Shown: one piece after another, positions 36,946-49,080 of the stretch
Numbering within the stretch: the stretch's first letter is position 1
How the letters are laid out: every line of letters starts with the position of its first letter
NCBI GenBank assembly: GCA_022316685.1
Contig: JAKJHU010000056.1
Location: 2,099,872 to 2,163,871, forward strand
DNA from: Progne subis subis
Taxonomy: Eukaryota; Chordata; Aves; Passeriformes; Hirundinidae
DNA length: 64,000 nt
Direction of reading: 5' to 3'
Position numbers and translations under genes: made by a program
Notes under the pieces: model-generated
Database searches by the model: none
What the model was told of the DNA's origin: nothing
The model's input: only the letters and a program-made list of their open reading frames with translations

Positions 36946-38142
36946 GAGTAGCTAAATACCCCTGAGAGCACGACATTAAAGCTGGATTCATCCAGTAGAT
37001 CAGCCCAGCAGTGGTGGCAAGGCTGTGTCTGGACTTTGCTGCTCCTAGGCAGAGTTGCTGATTGAAAACCTGATGGATTAAGAGGTGACCCAAACTGGGA
37101 AGGAGAAATATTTAAGGAGTCAAAGAGGACATAATGCTTCACAAGCAAGAATTTGGCTCTCTCCATTTATCTTGACGATAATATTCTTCCCGGTGAAAGA
37201 TGGGAGATGCTGCTGGGAGAATTTTTGACAATACATCCAAGAGAAAAGTAACTCAGGATCCTCTGTGGCTGTCCTGTGCTCAGCCCCCATCCAGCTCACC
37301 ACCGCTGCCCCAGACGCTCGGGCAGGGAAGGAGGATGGTGAGCCCTCAGTGCACAACCACTGCTCTCAGTGAAAGGGTTCAGATGAACCCTTGGGAAGGC
37401 ACAAAATCTCTGAGACACTGGACTGCACCTGAGAGCATTAGACTGAGGCAGATGTGGAGAGACCACGGGGGGAAACACAGATGTTCACAAGTGCCAAGAT
37501 GGATTAGGATCAGGACGGGTGTACCTGTCCCCAGTGGGCCCCTCCTGCTCCCCTCTGGATGTTCTGCTGAGTTATCTCAATTACTGCAAACTTTTTCTTA
37601 CTCTCTCTGCTGCTAGGGCACCTGTTGAGCGCAGCAAAGGGAGAGTCACCTCCTCAGAGGGGTGGAAAAACGAGGAAAACTGCTGTCAGAGGAAAAGCAG
37701 TTCTCTCCACTCTGTCCCTTCACACATGCCATTGTCTCAGGTCACCAACTGCCTGATGGAGGCACGGGAACCAACCACCATGAAGGAAATCGCTGCCCTT
37801 TCATGCTGCAGACTTACAGCCCTCTCCTGGTGCTGACACAGCTCAAGTTTTAGTTTAAAAGTGCAGGATTGTGCTTGTAGCAGAATAAATAAGGGGGGAA
37901 AATCACTATGGCAAAATACTGTTTCTTTTTTTGGGACCCAGTATGTGTATGAAACCCTGGCTGGTTTTGCCAACAGCTGGTCCACAACCTGCACAGTATT
38001 TCCAGAAGTGTTTCCAGTCCAATCTCCTCAATTTAGCTAGAATAACTCACTCATTTCATAACGGCAGCTGGAGAGGTTCGAGCACTGCTGCTTTTAAAGA
38101 GGAGAAAATGTCTGGATGATTTTTAGGAATGCAAACAAAACC
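36946..38142. other. Unique non-coding DNA
   Basis: No exon is recognised. A 138-codon plus frame (37200-37616) has no known motif. Confidence 0.5.
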
Positions 38143-38143
38143 G

Positions 38144-38192
<49 letters not shown>
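38143..38192. repeat. A50 homopolymer
   Basis: An uninterrupted run of 50 A after AAAACCG, followed by GAGAAGATGC. No mobile-element body is identified. Confidence 0.9.
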
Positions 38193-38197
<5 letters not shown>

Positions 38198-38359
38198 GAT
38201 GCAAATCTTGATTCAGCTGTGATTTCACATTAGATGGCACTCTCAAACGTGATTCTACCAGGATGGCAGCAGCTTTTCCACACAGGGATTTTTACTCAAA
38301 GCAGTCATTTCTTAGAAGGAAAATCCTGACTGACACACTAGTGCCTGAAAAAACGGGAT

Positions 38360-39180
38360 ACAGGAGGGCCACCAAGTGCACCCTCCTCATGCATACAAGC
38401 CTCCTTGCTTCCCTGGGATGCCTCCCCTGAGAATGCCCAGATGCCCTTCACCTTCCTGCTGCTCCCCACATCTCACCAGCTGCAGGTGCCCATCTGGTGT
38501 CCATCCTGATGTCCATCTCGGGGTGTGTGGGTGTCCCCAAGGCCACGGCGGTGCCGTGGAGAGCAGCTCCCGTCCCACAGCCTGGCAGACCACACGGAGC
38601 CAATGTCTGGATTACAGCGAGGTTTAAAGGGCACCCAGCAGGGGATCAGGGAGATGCGTGCTGGGACAAGGAGAATCGGGAATGTTGGACGAGATGCAGC
38701 CGTCGAAGGGCGTGTGGGCAGAAAGTGGAGCAGCAGAGCACCCGGCTCACTTGTGGCTGCAGAGCTCCCCTCCCTACATCCTCGTGGGACATGGACCATC
38801 AGATCTTTCCTCTGGCTCTTCCCACTCTTTGGCTGCAGCCAGCAGAGAGCACAAAGAGAAATGCAACCCCAGCACACCGCTGCACCGAGGGGGATACAGA
38901 CGGGACAGAGGAGCAGCCAGCTCACCAGCCAGCTGCTGGATTTTGGGAAACGTTGTGAACCGAGAAGTTGCTGCCTTTCCTCCTGGAGACACCACGCGTG
39001 CCAATGAAAACTGAGAAAAACACGATCTTTCAGCAACTTCTGCTCCCAATAACAGGCATTTCATTGCCTCGAACGTCTCTGCACCTGTTCTGCCAGTCCA
39101 AGCACTAGGAGCTGGAGTAAGGGCAGGGCACACAACGGCTCCCACGCCCAGGTGGGACCGCCCAGATCTGCTGCCTGCTG
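38360..39180. other. GC-rich block with several overlapping open frames
   Basis: Frames of 187 and 141 codons (minus) and 160, 153 and 118 codons (plus) overlap here because stops are rare in GC-rich DNA. None has a recognisable domain, signal peptide with partner exon, or codon-level bias that singles it out. The start of the block has GATGTCCATC/GTCCATCTGG repeats. A non-coding RNA or lineage-specific insertion is possible. Confidence 0.4.
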
Positions 39181-40896
39181 ATGGCACGCTCCAAACCATA
39201 CAGTCATGGAAAGCTGGATGGCAGGCTCAAGAAATCCTCACCCTGGCATAATGTCAACAGAAAATACCATCATGCCTCAAAGGCAATGCTGTTACACAAA
39301 GACAAAAAAAAAACCCAAGCAGAGCAGCAGTTGCAAAGTCCTACCCAGGGTTACAAATACCAGACCCCATTGAAAAAAAAAAAAATTACAGCATGGAGAG
39401 GTGCTTTATTTTGTGTAACCTGTGGCTGAATGCTTCCTAGGGGAAGGACAGCTGGAGTGCAGGCAGGATGCACTGATATCTCCTTCCTCTTGGAAGCACA
39501 CTGCAAACTTGCAGCTCCTGCACAATGGAGGGCTAAAAAAGGACCAAGAACCTACTGGTCCCACTTACAAGGGAACATGCACTACATCATCCATAAAACA
39601 TAAGCAGAGGGATCATTAAGATGATTGAATCAGAATGGATGCACAGGTTTAAGTACACAACAGCATCCCAAAGTGAGGCACCAAACATGTCAAGGACCCA
39701 AACTTAGGAGACCCATGGAAGAATAATGTTTTCACCACGGAGTGAAAAAACCTTCATTTTTTACGTGGCTGTAATTCAACCTGAAGATTAACACGTTGCA
39801 AGGGTCTAAAGCAACTCCGAACCAGCTCCGCCACTTCCATTTCAAACCTCCTCTTTTCAAATAAGCAAAATGTCAGATGGCATCAGGTCAGCCTCAAATG
39901 GGATTTCTCTTCCCCTGCTCCAGCTGCGAGCCACTTACCCAGCTTACCTTGAAGGACATGTGGTGCAGATCAGCTGAGGTGAAGCCTGGAAGGACACAGG
40001 TTACATTATTCCCTCTGCAGATGGAAGGTTTGCACACACACGCAGTGACCTCTGCGTTTTGCAGAAAAGATGAATTTTTTTACTAGATAAATGTTTATGT
40101 CAGCCCCCGCAACCACTTGAGGAAGAGAAGTTGCAATGTGCTCTGGAGAGGCAAGAAATGAGAAACCACTGCTGGGTTTTGGAGCACTATCCCTGTTACA
40201 GAAACTCTCCACAACTGGGTTTTGTCTTTTCTTGGCCAATGCGGGGGCAAGATTTCCAAAGTTTGTACTTTTACTGACAAATGAGGGGAATTAGTTCAAC
40301 AGTCACTTCCAGAAAGTCTATCTGTTGCACCAAAATCTAATCTGCGTCAGCCCCAGCATCCAGGACTGGCTAAATGCCACCACAGCTCACAAGAGGGTTG
40401 AGCCTCGTGCCTTTACAGAGAAGGAAACAGTAAGAAAAATGTAGGTAGCTGCATCTCATAAAAAGATATCAGCCCAAGACACTTACATAACTTTCAAGCT
40501 GCTTTTTCCCCCCTGTATTTCCTGAACACCGGGGGTTTCCAGGTCTGCTCTGGTACCCACAAATGCCCCACTGCCCATGCACGTTCTCAGCTACACATCT
40601 GACAAAGACATCAACGTCTCCAGGAGAAATTCCAAGGGGCACCGGTGCTGAGAATGCTCGGCAACACCTCCCTGTTACTTTGTAATCACTAATTCACAAC
40701 CCAGGAATCCTGCAACACCCCCTGCGCAGGCCAGTCCCCATGCATGTCGACACCCCCATGTGTGCCACCCATTTCCTGCACCCCCGTGTGCCCAAGTGTC
40801 CCTTGTCCAGCCCCAAGGTGTGAAAGCCAGTGTTTCAACAGGAAGGGTTTTGCAGAGGCATAAACAGATGTGTAGGAGATGCAGACACCATGAAAT
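39181..40896. other. Unique non-coding DNA
   Basis: Ordinary sequence with a short A-run near 39373-39385. No gene is recognised. Confidence 0.5.
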
Positions 40897-41275
40897 AACA
40901 GAATCATAGTTTGGGTTGGAAAGGACCTGAAAAGTCACGTAGTTCCAGCCCCCACTTCCACTAAACCAGGTTGCTCTAAATCACATCCAACCTGAACATG
41001 GGATCCACAGAAAACCACAGCTTCTCTGGGAAACCTGTGCCAGGGCCTCACCAGCCACACAGTAAAGAATTTGTTCGCAATATCTAATCTAAATTCCCCC
41101 TCTTTCAGTTTAAAGTCATTATCCCTTGTCCTATCCCTCCATACCCTCCCCAAAAGTCCCTCTCCAGCTCTCCTGGTACCATAAGGTCACACCAAGACCT
41201 TCTCTTTTCCAGGCTGAACAATCCCAGTTCTCTCAGCCTTTCCCTGTAGAAGAAGTGCTCCATCCCTCAATGTTA
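40897..41275 (-). mobile_element. CR1 LINE fragment (about 380 bp)
   Basis: Starts GAATCATAGTTTGGGTTGG and AAAGGACCTGAAAAGTC. It continues with CAGGGCCTCACCAGCC, AATATCTAATCTAAATTCCCC, the TTTAAAGTCATTATCCCTTG block, CACCAAGACCTTCTC, CAGGCTGAACAATCCCAG and TCTCTCAGCCTTTCCCTGTAG. This is a clear reverse-oriented avian CR1 3' half. Confidence 0.95.
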
Positions 41276-42670
41276 AATCATGTGATATCAAGATCCGGAG
41301 GCAGAAGAGGACAAACAAAAAATGATGGAAGCACTGACAGGTCACCTTGTCTCTCTTCCTGCAAATCTTCCCGTTACTCCACTCCTTCCTCTCTAAATTG
41401 TGGTAATGCTCCATGTTCTCCTTCCTTCTCTTCCCTGGGAACTGGACCCTCCAAAGCTCCAAGACTGTGATAACCCAAACAAAACCAAACAAACAAAAAT
41501 ACAAACAAAAACCAACACTTCCTGCCCGCCCCCAAAAAACCCCAACAAACAACAAAGAGAAGAAAAACATCCTTTAGAAAACTACTCCTTTTATAGCTTA
41601 TCTTTTTAAACAAACTTTGTTTGTATGCCACTAAACCATAGTATTATTTTAAACACCTATTTTCTGGTGCTAGATCAGCTCTGACAAGAGAAAGGAACTG
41701 CTGTTTTCCTTCTCACATTCATCTGTAGTAAATAAATACCAGAAAGCCAGTGAAACAAGCTATGAGGGTTTTCTTGCTTTGTTTTGGTTTTGGGGTTTCT
41801 TTTTAAGTGCCATTGAAGAAGAAACACCTAAACAAAACCATTACATTCATGGTGCTGACCACAACATTTGACGCCCATGAAACCTCAATAAATATTTTTA
41901 CGATGAAGCCTGCAAGAAGAGATAATACTTCAGACATTTATAGGACTTTTATTTCTCTATAAATGTATCGTGAAAGTTGAAAACGCTGAGTTATTATTTC
42001 CATTCTGACTTTGAAAAAATTAGGGAAGAAAGGAACAAAAAAAGCCAGAATATTTTACTAAGAGGAAGCTTTTGTGGAAGACCTCTCTCAGGAGCTCCCA
42101 TCAACTCATTCCTGCTGCTTCTTTGAAGCCACATCAACAATGGTAATTTAATTTACAGTCCAGATAAAAGACATTTCCAAAGACATGAGGGGAGGGAGAA
42201 GGGGGTTAGTAGGACATTCCCAGTTTAATTCAGTCCAGCTACCTGCTGCCTGTTTGGGCTCTAACTCCTGACAGCTCATCCTCCACCAAACACAGAGCTG
42301 CAGCGGACAACGGTGTCCCAGATACCCAGGGGATGGGGGAGGGACCTTGCAACATCTATAAATTGCAGCCAAAATGGATCTAATCACAGCAGGCACCACA
42401 AAAAAATGTAGCAAGCGTGGTCCTGCTGGGAGGAGGAGATGAGCCCGGGGCTGGGGATGCTCCAGCCAGAGGGTTTGATTCAGATCCCCTCCAGGGCTTT
42501 TGGAAGACAAGGAGCAGGAAGAGAGAGAAGCAAAAATCATTGCAAGCATCCACCCACAAACATCTACTTAGGATCAGATAGATAGGCATCAGATTGATAA
42601 ATAAAAAAGCTTTTATCAGACATGGTTTGGAGGAGAATAGACTAATTGTAAATTTGTCACCAGATCCCCA
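41276..42670. other. Unique non-coding DNA
   Basis: An AAAC/AACC-rich stretch lies at 41470-41560. The sequence then becomes AT-rich. No gene is recognised. Confidence 0.5.
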
Positions 42671-42820
42671 AATGATTTTGGGTTAAAAAGAACCTTAGAG
42701 ATCATCTCATTCCAATCCCCTGCCGTGGGCAGGGACACCTTCCACTATCCCAGGTTGCTCCTAGCACTGTCCAGTCTGGCCTTGGACACTCCCAGGGATG
42801 GGGCAGCCACAGCTTCTCCG
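42671..42820 (-). mobile_element. CR1 LINE fragment
   Basis: ATGATTTTGGGTTAAAAAG, ACCTTAGAGATCATCTC, CCCTGCCGTGGGCAGGGACACC, TTCCACTATCCCAGGTTGCTCC and CCTTGGACACTCCCAGGGATGG follow the reverse complement of avian CR1. The match ends near the CAGCTTCTCC segment. Confidence 0.93.
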
Positions 42821-45800
42821 GACAATGGAGAGGATTACACCCTCAGTGGGGAAAGAGCAGGGACAGGTTTCTCCAGTTCTAGGTTGGCTCCTCCAGCTGT
42901 GAGGAGCAACAGGCACTTGGGGAGGGGAAGGGAAGAGCTCTGCAAACACAGAAGGATCGACAGGACCATCACAGCAGGATGATCCCTGCAGTGATGGAGA
43001 TGTTGGAGGGTCCCTGCCCACAGCCCCCATCACTCCTCTCCTCTACTGAACCGTGCACATCGACTTCAGGACACCCTTCCATGCAAACTGGAGATAAAAA
43101 TCTGTAAAGATATCTAATCTGTACCAGAGTCTGGCTTTCCTGCCCAGCACTGCTGATGAGCTCAGCAGCAGTGTCCACAAAAATACCCTGGCAAAATCCC
43201 TGCACACACACAAGCAAAAAAATCCACCAGGCTCAGCTGCTTTTGTTCTGGTAAGCAAGGAAACAATTACTGAAGCTGGAACACACAATTTCTTGTAAAG
43301 AGAGAGAAAGGTGCAGAGGACACAAACAGAAAGCAAAACAACCCAAATAATGAGAGAAGTAGGCAAGTTGCACAAGAAGTGATAAAAGGAAAAGGTTAAT
43401 AAAGACTCACAAACCAAGCTTGTGTATCACTTGCCACTGGCCATGTTTTCCATTAGGAGAAACCTCCTGTAAACACTGCATCTGAGCACTGAGCAAACCA
43501 GGATGGGCACAGGTATGAACAGAAGGTGACCAACATGAGGTAGGGACAAGTCCAACACCTTAAAGGAGGTGCCTGATCCTGCAGCACCAGGAGAGCTGCT
43601 GGCAACAGGGTGGTACCATAAAACAACAAAAACACTCTTTGTTTGAAGAAAGCAAGCAATGACAGACAAACACCGCCTCTGCCCAGCTGACAAGAGCCAA
43701 CCTGTCCCTGCAGATATGGTGGCATCGGTTCCTGTCCTGTTCTTCCTTCCCAGGATTTCTCACTACCCCATGAGGAGCTGGATTTTTGCTGCTGCACCCC
43801 TCAGGGCCATTTATAAGATGTAAAGCATGGCTTTTCATTTTAAGAAAAAAATTTTCCAGCCCTCAAGGAATGGGAAAAGAAATACAGAAAAGCACAAAAC
43901 ATGATTAACGTGCATTCTTGAACCCGAAACCCCAGAAAACAAAAGCAACTTTGTTATATTTGTTGCTGTCTGCTTTCAAGTCCCAATATCTAAAAACAAG
44001 TCTGCAGGTTTTACTGGGAGGGAGGGAGGGAAGAGAACAATGAACCCATCACTTCTACCACACTGAAAACAATCTGCTCCTCGGACCTGTCTGTCCAGCG
44101 TGGTGATGGAAGGGGACGAGCAGCAGTATTTCACACTCCCAGACCCATGGTCTACATCCATAATCAGCTCTCCAGTACCTCCACACGCTTCAGGAGAAGA
44201 TCCAAGCAGATTTATAGGAGGCTGATTCTGGATTACTAGTCCCCAAGGAAATTTTCCTCCCAACACCCACAAGTCAGAGGTTGATTTATGCCCAACCTAT
44301 AATAGACTGTATCCCTTAGAGACAACTCCTTGTCTTCAATCCCACTGCCATCGCTGAAACTGGAGGTTTGGCTTGGTTTAACAGTTGTAGAGTTTATAAA
44401 TACCAAAAGCAGCACTCGATTTAGGCTGGAGACAGCTAAACTACCTTAGACCAACAGGATGCCACGCAGTAAGGAACAGCAATGAGATGACGACACATTC
44501 CTAACCTAAAGTTTTCATTAAAAACTCACAGCCCGAGGAAGCTCACTCCTCCAGAGCAGAAACATTAGGTTCTCCTAATTGGTCAAAGAGCAAATTTTTG
44601 CACGAACCAGGGAGTCTGGGGGAGAGCTCCTGAAGAGCACATGTATCCACTAGGCAGGAACTGGGGAAGTACCAGCCAGGGGGTTGTAAATGAGGTGGTG
44701 CACAGCCCATTCCTGATGCCACTCAGCTCCTCAGCACGCATCACACAGCAAGCAGCTGCTGGTGGTGGAACCAGCACGAGGTTCAGAGCCCCTGTAAGCA
44801 GATTCAGGGAAAAGCAGGACTCCTGAAAAGAATTTGCTAGATACCAAAGTCCCTGGGTAGAGCTTTCTCCATCTGCAAGCACAGCACAGACTCTTTTCCA
44901 GTTTTTACGTTTTTAAAGGTGTAATGTGTTGTCTGAGCAGAGCCACAGCACAAACACGGGGTGACTGCAAAACTACGCAGTGTTTGTCACATCATCCATC
45001 CAAACAGAGCTGATGGAAGACACCAAATCCAAGACCCTCCAAAACCTAGAGAAGGAAGCTCTGCTGAAACACAGATCTAACTTGTATAGCTGTGCAAAGT
45101 CAGATCTAACTGCCAATAACTGGGAAAGATCCATTTATCTATCCAACTAGAAAAGTGTCTGCTGGTTAAAGAAACAGCAGTCGAACAAAGAAATGGCAAA
45201 CATTGGCTATGTTTTACAATTCACGAGTCAGAGCCACAAAAATACGCTCCTGGGAGTGCCAACATCCCAATGAAAACAAATCCCAGAACACAAAAACAGG
45301 GATAAAAGCATGATACAAACCTCTTTCTTTCCCCCACAATTCTGCCCCATGACCATGTGCCACAGAAACAAATCTGGCTTGGCTAGGAGGGTTTTATTCC
45401 CACCAAAAAAAAAAAAAAAAACAACCAAAAAAAACCAGTTAAACCCCTTTTGTTTGGGTTTAAAGAAAAAGTAATGCCAGCCACTAATGAATTTTGGTTT
45501 TGTGGAGTTTTATGGGGTTTTTTTGTTTGTTTGTTTTTCAGTTGTTTAGGGTTTTTTTTAATTGTTTAAGAGCACAAACCAAAGTGAGTGGTTGCTTTTT
45601 CCAGAATGTCTCCTCCTACTTCTCAACACAAGATGAGGAGGTTGAACACCGCAGCTCTCATAACACTTGTCACAATCAGAAGCTTTCTGGGAAAGAAACA
45701 CCCCAAAAAGAGGAAACCAGCAATTTTTCATCCCATGTCATTTTTCAGACTCTTCTCCTTCATGGGGTTCACAGAGCAGGAAGAGAAAGGGAAGCCATAA

Positions 45801-47459
45801 GACGAATTCAGATTCAGAAGTAGGCTTAAGAAAGCAAAGCACCAAGATTGATTAGAATGTTCCTCCGCTTTAATAGAGAGCCTAATGATGTCCAAATTAT
45901 AGCAAAGCTCAATTGTGTAACCAAGGAGCCAAGATTTCATCCTTGATAAGGACATGGATTTCTGTCTCACAGGAGAAGCCTGCAGTTCACTAACAAAGAT
46001 GACCTTTTATATTATACCCTTCAAGGCCACAATTAGCTGGAGAAATACTGGACTAACTTGGCAACATGAGTTTTTATACACTGTGCTAATTTTTAGCAGA
46101 ACCTTGCCAAGACTATTACCATCATCTAACAAGGGAAAAAAAAAAAATAAAAAAATAAATATATATATATATATATATACACAAATATGAACCCCACTGC
46201 TCTCCAGACCCAAATTACTTTCCACAATTCAATGCAGTTTTAATTAAGATGATTAAATTACAGCAAAAATCATTAAGATGATATCCCACAGCAAACACTA
46301 AAGGTATAACACCTTAACCCAGAAGAACCTGGCATGCACACATTCATGATGAAGTATTCATGAGAAGCTAGAATTTTACACATAAACCAATTCCACATCA
46401 CTCAAACAACACCTTGGGAGATATTTGTCATGAGTAAAAAAACAGTGACATCCATCAACAGAGCACAGTTTTTCCGAGACTACACAGAAAGAAATCTACA
46501 CAGGGAAAAAAAAAAAAAAAAACCTCTACAATTACTTTGACAATGTTTCTACAGCTCAGAAGAATTTGGGGGTTGAAATAAGTGGTTTCCTTTTCCTTCA
46601 CAGGGTTCCAAAAATCAATTTTATATATAATTTTTTTTTTTTTTTTTCAGAAGTCAGATAAGAAGCACATGTGAAAGCAGGTCACTGCAATAATCATGTA
46701 CATGGTACATTTCCACTATTGCCTATTAATGACGAGGTTTAAATGAATGAGCAAAATCTCAGACCCATATTTCACCAGTGGAAATTAATATAAACATGGC
46801 ACAGCTCAGGTTTTGACCTCACCATCCAACTGGGCCTACTCTCCTTTGGAGAAGGGTAAATGATATTACATTAACAGACTGGGTTCAAAAGGCAGCTACA
46901 CGGAGGCATGGATTCCATCAAGACCTAGGAAAGGATCCTGTGACAGGAGCCCTGGACGTCAGGTGCATCAGCACTGGATAAATCCGAGCCTGTCATCTTC
47001 AAGGAGTGGTAGCTTCAGCGTGGCTTTTTAAAAAAGCTGTGCCAGTGTGATGAAAAGAAGTGAGGAGCCAGCAATTTCCAGGTGTGATCTTCTGGAAACC
47101 CTCCCCGGCAGCAGACCATGGTGGGAGAGTTCTGCAAAGAGGAGGCTGTAACCCCAAATTGTGATGGAAGTTGTGGCTGAACACATGAGGAGGTACCGAG
47201 TAAGGAAGCTTGGCCTCGCTCTGGACCCCTCTGCCCCCAAGACTGACCCACACCAAGGGGTTTTGCAGAGTTAACTGCATCAGAATAAAGTCCCAGAAAG
47301 ATGAAGATCCATTCCCAAAATGCTACAACACGTTGCATCTGAGACTTGTGTCTCTTCTCTGAGACAAGAGACCTCCTAGCTCTCTGGATGGGGAGGAGGT
47401 GGAAAGCACTAAAAAATAAAAGGAAAGAAGAAGAGAAATCTGCATATTGCATTGTGTGG
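42821..47459. other. Unique non-coding DNA with simple repeats
   Basis: A-run at 45404-45420, GTTT units near 45521-45538, (AT)10 at 46159-46179 after an A-rich stretch, A-run at 46506-46521 and T-run at 46631-46648. No gene is recognised. Confidence 0.55.
46159..46179. repeat. (AT)10 dinucleotide repeat
   Basis: Uninterrupted AT alternation following AAAAAATAAA. Confidence 0.9.
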
Positions 47460-48400
47460 CCATATTAGGGAGCTACTAACACCTGAATCACACATTCAGG
47501 ACACAAAACCCCTGGAAAGCTCACAAAGAACAAGTGTATTAGAGAAACTTAATGAATTTTTGTTCGTTTGTTTAATTAGTATAGCTCTGAATGGCTCAGC
47601 CACCAGACAGCTTCCCCTCAGTTGTAATGGATCTGATGAGGGGTGAGCCCCAGTCCAGGTGAGAGGTTAACTTCATATTATTCTTAATTAGGCGAAGAAA
47701 AATATAAATTGAAAAAGATAAAATTCCAACACAAATCCTCCACCAAGGCTGCTATGAAATAACCCTTTTGTTGGATTATTATGAGTTGGATCGGCAAACA
47801 CTGGATCCCGATGGACAGAGAGCAGCTGTTAGTATAACAGAAAGACATTCATCTTCCCTTCTCGGGACCCTGAAATTCTATCAACAATGCCTGTAAAACG
47901 ACTCTCGGCTCCCCCCCCCCCTCCCAGTTTCTGCCTGTCTTTCATATTCAGACCTATTTTTAGCCAACTTTATTTTGTTGTAGCACACTTCAAAAGTTGT
48001 GCACGTTAGCTCGAAATCATTTCCACGTACGAAAAGCGCCGGGGACGTCGGCGCCGCGACTCCGGGGCTCGGGAGAAGGGCACGTCCCTCGCCCCGGGTC
48101 TCTCCTTTCATCAGGGATTCATTGAGAAGGAGCCTACAGACACAGTTACCCAGACAGATACATTGCATCTCGTTTACCTCTGGGGCTCACAGTTACCTTG
48201 GAGGGCTTCTTTTAGCTGCTACATAATAAATAGTCGATCCCTTCGCGATTGCACGGGAAAGCCAATTCTGTTAGCGATTAGGAAAAAAGAAGAAGTTTCT
48301 CGTGTTCGCTTTTAGCAGCGCTAACTCTGTCCCGTTAGATGCTAACAGAAGCTTCGTATCTAGAGGAAACTTTCTACAGCAATAAAAATTAGCTGTGAAA
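47460..48400. other. Candidate conserved element with an embedded CpG-dense core
   Basis: An AT-rich flank with TTTAATTAGTATAGC, ATTCTTAATTAGGCG and TTATTATGAGTTGG surrounds a GC core at 48035-48110 with many CpGs (GGGGACGTCGGCGCCGCG) and a C-run at 47912-47921. To the right, AGTCGATCCCTTCGCG, TTAGCGATTAGG and TTAGATGCTAACAG recur. This mix of homeodomain-like cores with a short orphan CpG cluster suits a developmental enhancer. It could also be a cryptic promoter. Confidence 0.35.
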
Positions 48401-48550
48401 GACTTCCATAGTTATCTAAGGCACAACATAAATGTTAAAATACCCTCCAGGAACGGGCACACGCAGCCAATCTCCAGTGTGAACAGGCACAGGCTCAGGG
48501 CATCAGGAGATAACAGCACTGGGGACAGCACGTTCACTGGGTGGGGGGTT

Positions 48551-48576
48551 TTTGTTTGTTTGTTTGTTTGTTTTTC
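48551..48576. repeat. (GTTT)n tetranucleotide repeat
   Basis: Five or so GTTT units after GGGGGG, followed by a pyrimidine-rich tail. Confidence 0.9.
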
Positions 48577-48955
48577 CTTTTCTTTTCTTCTTTTTTGCAT
48601 CCAGCAAAATTCAGGCTGAATGAGCTTTGTGCCACCAAGCTGTACCCATGAGAGGAAACACCCAGGGACAGCAAGTGTGCTCATCAGAAGGCTCCATCAG
48701 GCATTGCTGGTCTTTATCACATACCCAAAGCAGCCTGGAAATTGGGACTGGAGGGCCACAGTGCTGTTTCAAACACTGTAAAAGGTGATTAAAACCTACA
48801 CAGGAATTTCTTGCTATTACTGAGTCCTTCCACAGGGCCGAGCTTCATGATTTCACTTTACAAAATTGCTCCAGGAGCCTGAGGAAGAGCCTATGGCAGT
48901 AAAACAACAGCAATCAGTTCAAAACATCCATCTCCATGAGTTTTGGGTTGTTGGG

Positions 48956-48959
<4 letters not shown>

Positions 48960-49012
<53 letters not shown>
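48960..49012. repeat. T53 homopolymer
   Basis: The longest homopolymer in the window. It is flanked on the left by GTTGGGGGGA and on the right by GG and more T/G-rich DNA to about 49080. No element body is recognised. Confidence 0.92.
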
Positions 49013-49013
<1 letters not shown>

Positions 49014-49080
49014 GCTTTTGTTGAGGTTTGCTTTTTTGGGGGGAAGGAAGTTGGGGTTTGTGTTTTGGTTTGGGCTTCTT

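Noticed and set aside
47890..47910. Possible 5.8S rRNA similarity at a CGACTCTCGGC-like string
   Set aside because: Only about ten bases resemble it and none of the flanking rRNA sequence is present.
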